Shown here: positions 33,657 through 41,882 of the stretch, piece after piece
Numbering within the stretch: the first letter of the stretch is position 1
Layout of the letters: each line of letters starts with the position of its first letter
Source of the DNA: an uncultured Bacteroidales bacterium
GTDB taxonomy: Bacteria > Bacteroidota > Bacteroidia > Bacteroidales > Bacteroidaceae
Length of the DNA stretch: 64,000 bases
Direction of reading: 5' to 3'
Assembly (NCBI GenBank): GCA_902789725.1
Contig: CADAPC010000021.1
Location: 1 to 64,000, forward strand
The notes under the pieces: model-generated
Database searches by the model: none
Seen by the model: only the letters and a program-made list of their open reading frames with translations
What the model was told of the DNA's origin: nothing
Translations under genes and position numbers: made by a program

Positions 33657-34874
33657 TTATTTGTTAAAGTGCAGCGTGTGTCCCATGCGCTCCTTCTTGG
33701 TGCGCAGGTAGCGTTCGTTATATTTATTGGGAGTGATTTCGATGGGGACGTTCTCCACAATCTTCAGTCCATAGCCTTCCAACCCCACGCGCTTAACGGG
33801 GTTGTTGGTCAGCAGACGAATCTTGCTGATGCCGATTGCTCTCAGTATCTGTGCCCCCACACCGTAGTCTCGCAGGTCGGGGTCGAAGCCGAGGTGAATG
33901 TTGGCATCCACCGTGTCGAGTCCTTCTTCTTGCAGCTTGTAGGCGGCAATCTTGTTCATCAGCCCTATGCCGCGTCCCTCCTGAATCAGATAGACAACGG
34001 CGCCCTTTCCTTCCTTCTCGATGAGGGACATCGACTTGTGCAGCTGCTCGCCGCAGTCGCAACGCTGGCTGGCAAAGATGTCGCCCGTGGCGCAGCTGGA
34101 GTGCATGCGCACCAACACGGGTTCGTCAGGTTCCCATGTTCCCTTGATGAGGGCCACGTGCTCCAGTCCGTTGCTCTTCTGGCGGAAGGGGATGATGCGG
34201 AAGTGTCCGTAGGCAGTGGGCATGTCGGCTTCCACACCCTTTTCCACCAAACTTTCCTGTCGGAGGCGGTAGGCGATGAGGTCCTTGATTTGGATGAGCT
34301 TCATGCCGTGTTCCTTTGCCTTCTCGATGAGTTGGGGCAAACGGGCCATGGTGCCGTCGGGGTTGAGAATCTCGATGAGGGCGGCAGCGGGTCGCAACCC
34401 TGCCAGCCGAGCCAGGTCGATGGCGGCTTCGGTGTGGCCCGACCGGCGCAGCACGCCATTGTCCTGTGCGTAGAGAGGATTGATGTGTCCGGGCTTTCCG
34501 AAGTCGGACGGTTTTGCGTCGGGATTGGCAAGCCACTGAATGGTGGCAGCTCGGTCATGTGCGCTCACTCCCGTGGTGCATCCCTCCAGTTTGTCGATGG
34601 TGACGGTGAAGGGAGTGCCCAGCATGGAGGTGTTCTCTTCTACCTGGTGCGGCAGTTCCAACTCTTTAGCTCTTGAGATGGTGATGGGTGCACACAGCAC
34701 GCCTCGCCCTTCTCTGAGCATGAAGTTCACCTTCTCAGGAGTTATCATTTCGGCTGCTGTGATGAAGTCTCCCTCATTCTCTCGGTCTTCGTCATCCACC
34801 ACAATCACGAATTTGCCCTGTCGGAAATCTGCGATTGCTTCTTCTATCTTACTGAATTGAAAGGATGTTTCCAT
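33657..34874 (-). CDS. ribBA: Bifunctional DHBP synthase / GTP cyclohydrolase II
   Basis: 405 residues. The N-terminal half is RibB ([19 protein letters not shown] with its acidic metal site). The C-terminal half is RibA, with the zinc motif [17 protein letters not shown] and the RGIGL loop. It provides both entry steps of riboflavin synthesis: ribulose 5-phosphate to DHBP, and GTP to the pyrimidine precursor. Its start overlaps the end of lptG by 26 bases. No FMN riboswitch is expected inside the overlap and none is visible, so expression probably depends on the lptG promoter or on one inside lptG. Confidence 0.95.
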   Translation of the reverse strand: METSFQFSKIEEAIADFRQGKFVIVVDDEDRENEGDFITAAEMITPEKVNFMLREGRGVLCAPITISRAKELELPHQVEENTSMLGTPFTVTIDKLEGCTTGVSAHDRAATIQWLANPDAKPSDFGKPGHINPLYAQDNGVLRRSGHTEAAIDLARLAGLRPAAALIEILNPDGTMARLPQLIEKAKEHGMKLIQIKDLIAYRLRQESLVEKGVEADMPTAYGHFRIIPFRQKSNGLEHVALIKGTWEPDEPVLVRMHSSCATGDIFASQRCDCGEQLHKSMSLIEKEGKGAVVYLIQEGRGIGLMNKIAAYKLQEEGLDTVDANIHLGFDPDLRDYGVGAQILRAIGISKIRLLTNNPVKRVGLEGYGLKIVENVPIEITPNKYNERYLRTKKERMGHTLHFNK

Positions 34875-36771
34875 ATATGTAGTCTTTGATTTGTTCGGAA
34901 TATTTAATTACGGTGCGCAAGTCTTTTCTGCGTCGGCGGTAGAAACGGAAATTGCGGGTTTCCATCACGGGGTAGCCATTGAGCAGTTTCAGCACTTGCC
35001 GGTCTTTGCTGTTCGAGAGGACATCCACCACGTACTCTGTCATCAGGCTGATACCCTCGGCTTGCATGTCTTCACGTTTCGAGAACCAAAAGCGGAAGAT
35101 GTAGGCTATGTAGCCCAAGAACGTGGAGTGGGGCAGTGCACCCAGGTATTCGCGGCTTGTGGTGATGAGCTGTTCCAGCGTGTGGCACATGTCGGCATAG
35201 TCGGGGTCGTTGATGATGACTTCTTTCCTGACGATGTTGCGTTTGGGGCGTATGCCCAGCAGCTTTTTCCACAGGTTGATGTAGGCATCCATGTTGAACA
35301 CCGTCGAGTCGTTGTTCGACTTGATGGTGAGGAATATGCCCAGCGGTGCCATCACCAGTGTGCTGAGCCACATGCCGAATGCCACGGGAATGCCGCCTTC
35401 GCGCCCTGTCTTCATGGCTCCGGTGTCGATGATGTAGTATATAATAAAGATGATGACAGCCACCACCACGGGGAATCCCAATCCTCCCTTGCGGATAATG
35501 GCACCCAATGGCGCACCCACGAAGAAGAAGATGAGGCAGGAGAGTGACATGGTGATTTTCTGCCAGAACTGAATCCAGTGCAGGCGGATGTCGCGATTGC
35601 CCTCCTCCATGGCACTTGCTTCGTTCACGGTTTCTATCTCCTGAAACCCTGCCTTCTGCAAGGCATTCATCACAATCCGCTGCTTCTTCTGAGGGTCGGT
35701 TTGGGCAAAGAGCGAGTCGATGTTCACGCTCGCGTGGGGCACCCTCTGCCCAGCCTTGGCCTTCTTGGCCAGATAGTCAGCTTCCACCCTCTCCAGCTTT
35801 TTCCTTACCGAGTCGCTCATCTGCGCCACGGCCAGCGAGTCGTAGTCCGATAAGCGGGCTTCATGAGGCACAGCGAGGGCATAGCGTTGCATGGTCTGCG
35901 TGTATCGTCCGCTCATGTCGTGATAGTAGTTTTCCATCGAGTCGATGTCGTGCGTCAGCTGCTTCATGCCTTTCGTGCGGGCATTGTTTGCCACGCTCTC
36001 CTGGTCGGTCAGGTTGAAGTTGGAGTCGAAGTCGATGATGAAATGCTTCTCCACAAATGCCTCGCGGCGGTAGGGTGCGTCGCGTGCTTGCAGGGCATCG
36101 GAACTGCCGATGTTTTCATACTGTATCCCCTGATAGAGGTGCAGGAGCAGGTGCATCTTGTCGCTGGTGGTTTCCAGGCGTCCCGAATCGGCCAGCACAA
36201 TGTGGGCACGACTGGCTCCGTTCTGCAGGTTGTAGATAATCACGTCGTACAGCATGCCCGTTTCCTTGTTTTTGTGCTTCACATACAGGTTGATGTTGTC
36301 AATGCCATCGTAGAACACTCCCTCGGGAATGTCCAGTTCGGGCGACTTCATCTTCATGGAGCGCAGCATTTGCAGCAGGTTCTGCCACGCTTCGGGGGCT
36401 ATCTTGTTCTGGAAATGGAAAGAGGTGAGCGCCAGCAGGGAGATGAGGATGATGAGTGGGCGCATGGTGCGGATGAGGGAGATGCCCGCGGCCTTGATGG
36501 CCAGCAGTTCCAAGCGCTCGCCGATGTTGCCGAACGAGATGAGCGATGCCAGCAGAATGGCCAGTGGCAGTGCGGTAGGCACCAATGTTTCGGCAGCATA
36601 AAAGAAGAACTTCACATACACGTCTAAGGTCAGTCCCTTGCCCACCAGATCGTCAATGTACTTCCACAGAAACTGCATCATGACGACAAAAATGCTGATG
36701 CAGAACGTGCCTGCAAACAGCGTCAGAAAATTCTTCAGGATGAAGATGTCGAGTTTCTTGATGAGCTTCAT
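34849..36771 (-). CDS. LptF/LptG-family LPS-export permease
   Basis: 640 residues. N-terminal segments [26 protein letters not shown] and [20 protein letters not shown], and C-terminal membrane segments near residues 400-490, frame a large periplasmic domain. This is the YjgP/YjgQ layout. The [20 protein letters not shown] segment is the cytoplasmic coupling helix. These permeases work with LptB ATPase to extract LPS from the inner membrane. It is longer than E. coli LptF/G (about 360), due to a 100-residue coiled insertion and a C-terminal extension (about 500-640). This is common in Bacteroidetes. The F/G assignment is left open. Confidence 0.88.
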   Translation of the reverse strand: MKLIKKLDIFILKNFLTLFAGTFCISIFVVMMQFLWKYIDDLVGKGLTLDVYVKFFFYAAETLVPTALPLAILLASLISFGNIGERLELLAIKAAGISLIRTMRPLIILISLLALTSFHFQNKIAPEAWQNLLQMLRSMKMKSPELDIPEGVFYDGIDNINLYVKHKNKETGMLYDVIIYNLQNGASRAHIVLADSGRLETTSDKMHLLLHLYQGIQYENIGSSDALQARDAPYRREAFVEKHFIIDFDSNFNLTDQESVANNARTKGMKQLTHDIDSMENYYHDMSGRYTQTMQRYALAVPHEARLSDYDSLAVAQMSDSVRKKLERVEADYLAKKAKAGQRVPHASVNIDSLFAQTDPQKKQRIVMNALQKAGFQEIETVNEASAMEEGNRDIRLHWIQFWQKITMSLSCLIFFFVGAPLGAIIRKGGLGFPVVVAVIIFIIYYIIDTGAMKTGREGGIPVAFGMWLSTLVMAPLGIFLTIKSNNDSTVFNMDAYINLWKKLLGIRPKRNIVRKEVIINDPDYADMCHTLEQLITTSREYLGALPHSTFLGYIAYIFRFWFSKREDMQAEGISLMTEYVVDVLSNSKDRQVLKLLNGYPVMETRNFRFYRRRRKDLRTVIKYSEQIKDYIYGNILSIQ

Positions 36772-36808
36772 TTCTACCTAAAAAGCTGAGTACACACCTT
36801 TTCGGCTG

Positions 36809-36816
36809 CAAAGGTA
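36809..36816 (-). promoter_or_regulatory. -7 box of the lptG group
   Basis: The complement is TACCTTTG, 38 bases before the lptG start. No clear -33 box. Confidence 0.55.
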
Positions 36817-37049
36817 CGAAAAATTCGAGTAAGTGAGAGAAGAGGAAGCTTGTTTTCTCTTCCGAACGTGAGAATTTTCTAGAATAAGTGAGTGAAATAC
36901 CAAATATCTTTGAGTTTTTCCGAACGCAAGCACCTTGGCGTGGCTAACGGAACACAAAATTGGGTGCAATGAGAGAAGCGAATGCTTGTTTCCTCCGGGG
37001 AAAATGAAGTTTCTTTCTCTCGACGGGCTTATAATTCGGAAATTATCTC

Positions 37050-37057
37050 TAAATTTG
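37050..37057 (+). promoter_or_regulatory. -7 box of the membrane protein at 37089
   Basis: TAAATTTG followed by CA, 32 bases before the start codon. Confidence 0.5.
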
Positions 37058-37088
37058 CACGGTTGATTCATAAACCATTCCTAAAGAT

Positions 37089-37676
37089 ATGCAAACAAGA
37101 TTCAAGAAGAAAGCCAAGGTGGTTGACATTATGGTCACTGCCATTGGCGGCACACTCTCGGTGGGGGTGATGCTATACGGAGTTTATCGTTTCGGACTCG
37201 GAGAAGTGTGGCCAGAGTTGGTGCTCAACTTCTTTTACATCGCCTGCATGATGATGATTTGGATGTACTTCTTCAACGTCCGCATCAACACCCACCAGTT
37301 CAACTACTGGACCTCCCTGTCGGTGGGCATGACGGTGCTGCTGCGCGACATTCTCTGTCCGCCGCCATTAGCCAACCATTTTCTGCGCTCCGCATGCTTC
37401 ACGCTGGCAGTGCTGCTGCTCTGCACGCTGACCTATTTCTATGCGCGCCGCGACTGGAAGAGCTACACAAAGAAGAACCTGTGGGCCATCTTCGCCATCG
37501 ATGCACTGATAGCCATACTCTACCATCTCGACATCATGTACTTTGAAGTCATTGACGATTACACCAACTACTTCCTCACCGAGATATGGATTCGCCCCAC
37601 CATCACCTACGGGCTGGTGGCATGCTTCATCAATGAGGCGAAAGAATATAATGACTTGATGCCCCCGCAGTGCTGA
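37089..37676 (+). CDS. Five-segment inner-membrane protein of unknown function
   Basis: 195 residues. Hydrophobic segments lie at about 14-32, 42-60, 72-90, 100-120 and 132-150. The N-terminus is basic (MQTRFKKKAKVVD). The C-terminal 30 residues are hydrophilic (CFINEAKEYNDLMPPQ). It has no recognised family. The gene stands alone between lptG (divergent) and the accessory patch, with its own promoter. Confidence 0.75.
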   Translation: MQTRFKKKAKVVDIMVTAIGGTLSVGVMLYGVYRFGLGEVWPELVLNFFYIACMMMIWMYFFNVRINTHQFNYWTSLSVGMTVLLRDILCPPPLANHFLRSACFTLAVLLLCTLTYFYARRDWKSYTKKNLWAIFAIDALIAILYHLDIMYFEVIDDYTNYFLTEIWIRPTITYGLVACFINEAKEYNDLMPPQC

Positions 37677-37745
37677 TGATGCCGATTTTTGCCGTTTCCC
37701 CAACTTTTTTTCCGCCGACAGCATGAATAGTTCAAAATACTTTCG

Positions 37746-37753
37746 TAACTTTG
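37746..37753 (+). promoter_or_regulatory. -7 box of the peptide/lipoprotein transcript
   Basis: TAACTTTG followed by CAGCC. The context AAATACTTTCGTAACTTTGCA matches other promoters in the window; the -33 box is weak. Confidence 0.55.
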
Positions 37754-38037
37754 CAGCCGTACTTTCCGGCTGAATGAAAGCAGAATCGTCTTCTTTGCAT
37801 TTTGCAGAGGTTTGTTAATATAGTTCTAAATCATACTTAAATACATATATAAACCCGAATAACCCACCCCCATGCCCAGCATTTCCACTACATATTATCC
37901 GGCTGCTGCGTCCTGCTCCTCAACAGTGAGCAGGGCTGGTGAGTTTGTTGGCAGAAAAGGGATGGGTAAAATTACCCCCCCCCTGTAACTTACTTAAAAA
38001 TAATAAGTTCGGTGCTTGTGTGCTGGACTGCCTTTGC

Positions 38038-38079
38038 GGCGCGTCTGCATTCCCCCATCGTGAGGAATGCGGACGCGCC
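38038..38079 (+). terminator. Terminator-like hairpin inside the leader (possible attenuator)
   Basis: A 16-bp GC-rich stem (38038-38053 with 38064-38079, one G-U/mismatch at CTG/CGG) with a 10-base loop, followed by TTTCTGTCG. It lies between the promoter and the peptide gene, so read-through would be needed to express the genes. Confidence 0.6.
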
Positions 38080-38171
38080 TTTCTGTCGTAAGGTTTCATC
38101 AACCTAACATATTATATTCATTTTATTATTAACAACAATTATTAACAAACAAAATCAAAACCGAAACAATC

Positions 38172-38306
38172 ATGAAGAAAGTTTATGAAAGACCAACGAT
38201 GAACGTGGTCAAGTTGAAACAACAGCAGCAACTGCTCTCAGGCAGCAATGGTGTACAGTCCATGCGCTCGGGCTATGGTGCGGCGCAAGAATATGATTGG
38301 GAATAA
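38172..38306 (+). CDS. 44-residue peptide, conserved Bacteroidales-type small protein
   Basis: The frame begins MKKVYERPTMNVVKLKQQQQ and continues LLSGSNGVQS to end EYDWE. The form 'MKK.Y..P...VV.L....LL.GS' resembles small proteins that I know to be frequent near surface lipoprotein and fimbrial genes in Bacteroidales; their role is unknown. It has no signal peptide or membrane segment. It ends 13 bases before the lipoprotein start, and the stop codon is part of TAAGGAGGACACG. This is one of the few Shine-Dalgarno-like sites in the window and favours translation of the next gene. Confidence 0.6.
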   Translation: MKKVYERPTMNVVKLKQQQQLLSGSNGVQSMRSGYGAAQEYDWE

Positions 38307-38319
38307 GGAGGACACGACA

Positions 38320-39732
38320 ATGAAGAAGAACATCCTTTCATTGGCCGCTCTGCTCATAGCATCGGCCGCAGTGTTTACTGCATGCTCCAGCGACGACAAC
38401 ATCAGCAGCGAGCAGCCCGCCAACCCGACGGGCAAGTACATCATGACCGTCCAGGCCTCGAAGGGCGACGACGCCACCACACGCGCACTCACGCTCGATG
38501 GCAAGACGCTCAACGCTACGTGGGATGCGAACGAGAAGGTATTAGTCTATCAGGGTGGCTCGCAGATTGGCACGCTGTACTCTGCCGCAAGCTCCACCAA
38601 CGCGACCACGCTCACCGGAGAGCTCAACAGCGCTCCAAATGCAGCCCAAAACCTGACGCTCTATTTCCATACGAATGCTACCCCCAGCTACGCCGGTCAG
38701 GACGGCACGCTGGCAAAGATTGCCTCGACGTATGACTTCTGTGCGCCCGCTACCATCACCGCGGGTAGCTTTACGGTGAGCGGCAGCACGGTTTCCACTA
38801 ACAGTAGTGCCAGCTTCGGTGCCAACCAACAGGCCATCGTGAAGTTCACGCTCATCGACAAGGCCGACGGCACGACATCGCTCAACGCCTCGCAGCTCGT
38901 CATCAACGACGGCACCACCGACTACACCATCAGCCCCACCTCGCCCACCAGCGAAATCTACGCCGCCATCCCCGGCTTCACGGGCCAGACCGTCACGCTG
39001 ACTGCCACCGTGGGCGACGACACCTACGCCTACGAGAAGACGGGCGTGACGTTCGAGAATGGCCAGTACTACGAGGTGAAGGTGAAGATGCACGAATATG
39101 TTGACCTTGGACTGAGCGTGAAGTGGGCCACCATGAACGTGGGAGCAGAGAGCGTGACCGACCCATGGGGCGAGACCACGGGCCATGCATTCGGCAGCGG
39201 CTATAAGTTCTCGCTAGACAACTATGCATGGTACAACGACGGCGTCACAGGTAAATACACAAAGTATAAGCATGATGGCTCTTCATGGGACTATGAAGTA
39301 CTGGAGTCCGGCGACGACGCTGCCACCCGGAACTGGGGCGGCATGTGGCGCATGCCGACGAAGGCCGAGTGGGAAGAACTGCTCAATGAGGACAACTGTA
39401 CATGGACGTGGACTACCGACTACAAAGGCGACGGTTCGAACGTGGCAGGTGTCATCGTGACCAGCAAGAAAGATGGCTACACCGACAAGAGCATCTTCCT
39501 GCCCGCTACGGGAATCTATAATGGTAACAAAAACACAGGCCCCAACATATATGCCAACTATTGGTCGAAAAGCCTATATACCAATAACCGCGGGACAGAC
39601 CTTGAGCCACTTTACTATTATCATTATGCATGGAAACTTGAAATCCTATACGATAACGGAAGCCTCTCTTGGAGACGAGTGCAGAACGAGAATCGCTACT
39701 ATGGTATTGGCGTCCGCGCCGTTCGCCCATAA
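38320..39732 (+). CDS. Surface lipoprotein with fimbrillin-like and FISUMP-type domains
   Basis: 470 residues from the ATG at 38320, which follows AAGGAGGACACGACA. The longer upstream open frame overlaps the peptide gene and is rejected. The lipobox is VFTACSSDD. Residues about 30-265 are Thr/Ala-rich beta-strands like Bacteroidales fimbrillin-family proteins (TRALTLDGKTLNATWDANEK). From about 270 the run EYVDLGLSVKWATMNVGAES starts the domain seen in FISUMP-type proteins, and the end is RYYGIGVRAVRP. Probably a surface adhesin or fimbrial-tip-like protein. Cotranscribed with the 44-residue peptide. Confidence 0.82.
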   Translation: MKKNILSLAALLIASAAVFTACSSDDNISSEQPANPTGKYIMTVQASKGDDATTRALTLDGKTLNATWDANEKVLVYQGGSQIGTLYSAASSTNATTLTGELNSAPNAAQNLTLYFHTNATPSYAGQDGTLAKIASTYDFCAPATITAGSFTVSGSTVSTNSSASFGANQQAIVKFTLIDKADGTTSLNASQLVINDGTTDYTISPTSPTSEIYAAIPGFTGQTVTLTATVGDDTYAYEKTGVTFENGQYYEVKVKMHEYVDLGLSVKWATMNVGAESVTDPWGETTGHAFGSGYKFSLDNYAWYNDGVTGKYTKYKHDGSSWDYEVLESGDDAATRNWGGMWRMPTKAEWEELLNEDNCTWTWTTDYKGDGSNVAGVIVTSKKDGYTDKSIFLPATGIYNGNKNTGPNIYANYWSKSLYTNNRGTDLEPLYYYHYAWKLEILYDNGSLSWRRVQNENRYYGIGVRAVRP

Positions 39733-39752
39733 TCAAGTAATTTGAGACGACG

Positions 39753-39974
39753 ATGAAGATATGTAAGACTAAATTCATGACCCTGATAGTCCTGATTATC
39801 ACATTGGCACCGCTGACAGCCTGCTCAAGCGACAGCGAGATTCTGAACAACCAGCCCGTGAACCCCACGGCGCGGACGGCCGCCCTCCTTCCGGAAACCT
39901 TCCATAAGCTGAAGGAAACTCCGTGTTTTACCCCTACCTCGTTTTTATCACCAACAAAAACCTCGTTTTTATAG
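39753..39974 (+). pseudogene. Truncated lipoprotein remnant
   Basis: 73 codons. The N-terminus MKICKTKFMTLIVLIITLAPLTACSSD is a lipoprotein signal. The next residues (NNQPVNPTA) parallel the preceding lipoprotein (SEQPANPTG). After about residue 50 the frame enters the 24-bp repeat and stops. Most easily explained as the 5' stub of a second FISUMP-type lipoprotein gene whose remainder was lost. Expression as a short lipopeptide is possible but not supported. Confidence 0.6.
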
Positions 39975-40013
39975 CCAACAAAAACCTCGTTTTTATCACC
40001 AACAAAAACGAGG
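39937..40013. repeat. Three 24-bp units able to form a hairpin
   Basis: Units at 39937, 39961 and 39985 read CCTCGTTTTTATCACCAACA then AAAA (the second unit has AG for CA at one place). The last unit is followed by CGAGG (40009-40013). CCTCGTTTTT and AAAAACGAGG can therefore pair, giving a terminator-like stem at the array end. Confidence 0.85.
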
Positions 40014-40085
40014 TGGCAGTTTCACCCCTAAAAAAATCACTCATTTAAAAACCTCACGATGGTATAAGGCAATCGTTTTAATGAG

Positions 40086-40661
40086 ATGATACAGTACAAT
40101 GTTTGCTTGAACAATGGCATTGAGGCTTTTGGCATAGACCAGAAGACCATCACCGCCAATGAGGTCCTGCTGACTTGCGATGAGCAGGCGCTGGCAAGGG
40201 AAATCAATCATGAGAACCCGCTCATTCCTGAGCAGGTGGCGAAGGCCGTGCTGGATAACTTCTGCAAGGCTGCCGCCCAGCTCATGTCGATGGGCTTCGC
40301 CATTCAGCTGAAGAATGGCAACGACGTGGCTCTGCGCATACATCCCGACGTGCATGTGAAGGGTGGCAACATCAACCTGGCCCGTGCCCAGGAGCTGAAC
40401 CCGGAGGTGACGGAACTGACGTTGGAGAATGCCGGCGACTTGGTGAACAGGGCGGGTGTGGCGCTCAGGGCCAAGGCCGAGTGCGCGCCTAAATTCTCCG
40501 AGCTTCTCCTCTCGATGGGTGCTGCTGTGCAGAGGAAGGGAGTGGTGGAGCGTGCTAAAGTGATGCGCTCGGAGGGCGACGGCAATTCCGGCGGCTCCGA
40601 CCCTGGCCAAGGCGGCGGCGGTCTGCCCGGCGGCGGCGGCACCGAGCCGGAAGAGCCATAG
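40086..40661 (+). CDS. HU-like (HU-HIG-type) DNA-binding protein with Gly/Pro tail
   Basis: 191 residues. The body contains PEQVAKAVLDNFCKAAAQLMSMGFAIQLKNGNDVALRIHPDV, which follows the helix-helix-beta order of HU-like domains found in Bacteroidales (HU-HIG/HU-CCDC81 groups). The last 30 residues are Gly/Ser/Pro/Glu-rich (GQGGGGLPGGGGTEPEEP), a tail also usual in that group. These proteins are thought to be nucleoid or regulatory DNA binders, but their role is not proven. Family assignment by eye only. It stands alone, with a terminator after it and no clear TAnnTTTG promoter before it. Confidence 0.55.
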   Translation: MIQYNVCLNNGIEAFGIDQKTITANEVLLTCDEQALAREINHENPLIPEQVAKAVLDNFCKAAAQLMSMGFAIQLKNGNDVALRIHPDVHVKGGNINLARAQELNPEVTELTLENAGDLVNRAGVALRAKAECAPKFSELLLSMGAAVQRKGVVERAKVMRSEGDGNSGGSDPGQGGGGLPGGGGTEPEEP

Positions 40662-40735
40662 GCCACTTGCGCTGCCTGCTGAGCCGCGCCCGGCATGCTC
40701 CTCGTTTTAGAACATACCTTTATGAAAAGAAAATT

Positions 40736-40766
40736 CGCCCTTCCACTGTCTGGAGGGCGTTTTTCG
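40736..40766 (+). terminator. Terminator of the HU-like gene
   Basis: CGCCCTTCCA pairs with TGGAGGGCG (one bulge) around 3-4 bases, followed by TTTTTCGTT. Confidence 0.75.
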
Positions 40767-40830
40767 TTCTCTTTGCCGGCTTTTCGTGAGATTTAATGCC
40801 GTTATGGCGCGTTATGTGAATAAAATTGAT

Positions 40831-40838
40831 TATCTTTG
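40831..40838 (+). promoter_or_regulatory. -7 box of the Ala/Lys-rich secreted protein
   Basis: TATCTTTG followed by CC, about 119 bases before the ATG at 40957. No clear -33 box. Confidence 0.45.
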
Positions 40839-40956
40839 CCCCTCAAATAATGTAAAAGGCTTCAGCCATAAAAAATGGAAGGGGCTTTCACTCCATACCC
40901 CAATGACAATGGACTCTATGCAATTGACTGACAATCGTCTAAAATTACCTGTCAAC

Positions 40957-41649
40957 ATGAAACCGATTATTCTCATTCTATTCTCTCTGCTGCTTGCCTT
41001 CCCTTGCCTGACGAAGGCGCAGACTCGCCCCTTGACGCACAACGACTCCGTCCAGCTGGAGCTGAAGGAGCGCATCAAGACGGCTAAGCAAAAGGCTCGT
41101 GCCAGCCGCACACAACTTAAGGAGGACGAGCGCGAGGTGACTCGCCTCACCCGCGAACTGGAGCGTGCCCGCCGTCAGGCTCAGAAGGACAAGCTGGCTG
41201 CGCGCAAGGCGAAGCTGAAGGGTAAGGAATACGCGTCGAAGCCGGTGAAGGTGCAGATGGAGAACCCGAAGACGGTGGTTGCACAGCGTCGTGCCGAGGC
41301 CGCTGCCGCCCGTGCTGCGAAGGAGGCGAAGGCGAAATCTGCTCAGGAGGAAAGAGAGGCGAGGGCTAAGGTGGTTCGGGAAGAAAGGCAGGCGAAGGCT
41401 AAGGCTGCTCAGGAAGAAAGAGAGGCGAAGGCTAAGGCTGCTCAGGCAGAAAGGGAGGCGAAGGCTAAGGCTGCTCAGGCAGCGAAGGAAGCTGAGACGA
41501 AAGTTAAGCCGGCGAAGGTGAAGGAAGAGAAGCCTGCGAAGGTGAAGAAGGAGAAGCCGGCGGCTGCGAAGAAGAAGACGGAGGTGAAGGTGAGCGTGCG
41601 ACGCAAGCGCGACATGAAGGAAGACGAGGAGGACGAGGAGGAAGAATAA
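40957..41649 (+). CDS. Exported Ala/Lys/Glu-rich coiled-coil protein with 11-residue repeats
   Basis: 230 residues from the ATG at 40957, chosen because it begins the signal peptide MKPIILILFSLLLAFPCLTKAQ. The ATG at 40786 would add 57 residues without similarity. The mature part is a predicted long helix (LKERIKTAKQKARASRTQLK). About five 11-residue repeats of the type EEREAKAKAAQ follow (about residues 130-180), then Lys/Pro-rich segments and an acidic end (KEDEEDEEEE). The shape recalls TolA-like or cell-wall-spanning spacers, but there is no functional domain. The 33-bp DNA repeat makes the length prone to change. Confidence 0.7.
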   Translation: MKPIILILFSLLLAFPCLTKAQTRPLTHNDSVQLELKERIKTAKQKARASRTQLKEDEREVTRLTRELERARRQAQKDKLAARKAKLKGKEYASKPVKVQMENPKTVVAQRRAEAAAARAAKEAKAKSAQEEREARAKVVREERQAKAKAAQEEREAKAKAAQAEREAKAKAAQAAKEAETKVKPAKVKEEKPAKVKKEKPAAAKKKTEVKVSVRRKRDMKEDEEDEEEE

Positions 41650-41660
41650 AGATGAATGCA

Positions 41661-41698
41661 AGCATCCAGGTTGCTCAGAGCCGAACAACCTGGATGCT
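41661..41698. terminator. Terminator between the Ala/Lys-rich gene and tRNA-Leu
   Basis: Perfect 13-bp stem (41661-41673 with 41686-41698) with a 12-base loop and TTCTG after it. It lies between convergent transcripts and can serve both. Confidence 0.75.
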
Positions 41699-41710
41699 TT
41701 CTGTGTGGGG

Positions 41711-41791
41711 TGCGCCTGACAGGACTCGAACCTGCACATCGGAGATACCAGATCCTAAGTCTGGCGCGTCTACCAATTCCGCCACAAGCGC
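41711..41791 (-). tRNA. tRNA-Leu (anticodon TAG)
   Basis: 81 bases without CCA (the next bases are CCC). The acceptor GCGCTTG pairs with CAGGCGC and the discriminator is A. The anticodon stem CCAGA/TCTGG holds loop CTTAGGA. There is a long variable arm (TATCTCCGATGTG region) and a T-loop TTCGAGT. Reads CUA/CUG codons. Confidence 0.94.
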
Positions 41792-41850
41792 TTGTGCCAT
41801 TGGATGCCGGTCTTGCGCCACGGGCAAGGCTCTGGTGCCAATTGCGAGTG

Positions 41851-41882
41851 CAAAATTAGGGTTTTATTTTGAACTGAGCAAA
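41851..41882 (-). promoter_or_regulatory. Promoter of tRNA-Leu
   Basis: On the minus strand: TTTG, 20 bases, TAATTTTG. It lies across the 3' end of the S41 peptidase gene. Confidence 0.65.

Larger units (their letters stand above)
36772..37088. other. Divergent intergenic region (lptG / membrane protein)
   Basis: Contains the -7 boxes for both neighbours. The remaining sequence repeats AAGTGAG and GTGAGAG motifs loosely, and nothing else was recognised. Confidence 0.5.
37677..38171. other. 495-base region, mostly a long structured leader
   Basis: From the promoter at 37746 there are about 410 bases before the 44-residue peptide gene. Visible elements: a CCTGCTC/GAGCAGG hairpin (37914-37936), GGGTAA/TTACCC next to a C-run, a 38-codon open frame (37872-37988) of doubtful coding value, and the large hairpin at 38038-38079. 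Confidence 0.55.

Noticed and set aside
37872..37988. 38-codon open frame in the leader before the 44-residue peptide
   Set aside because: No ribosome-binding site, unusual composition and overlap with predicted RNA stems. Mentioned only as part of the leader.
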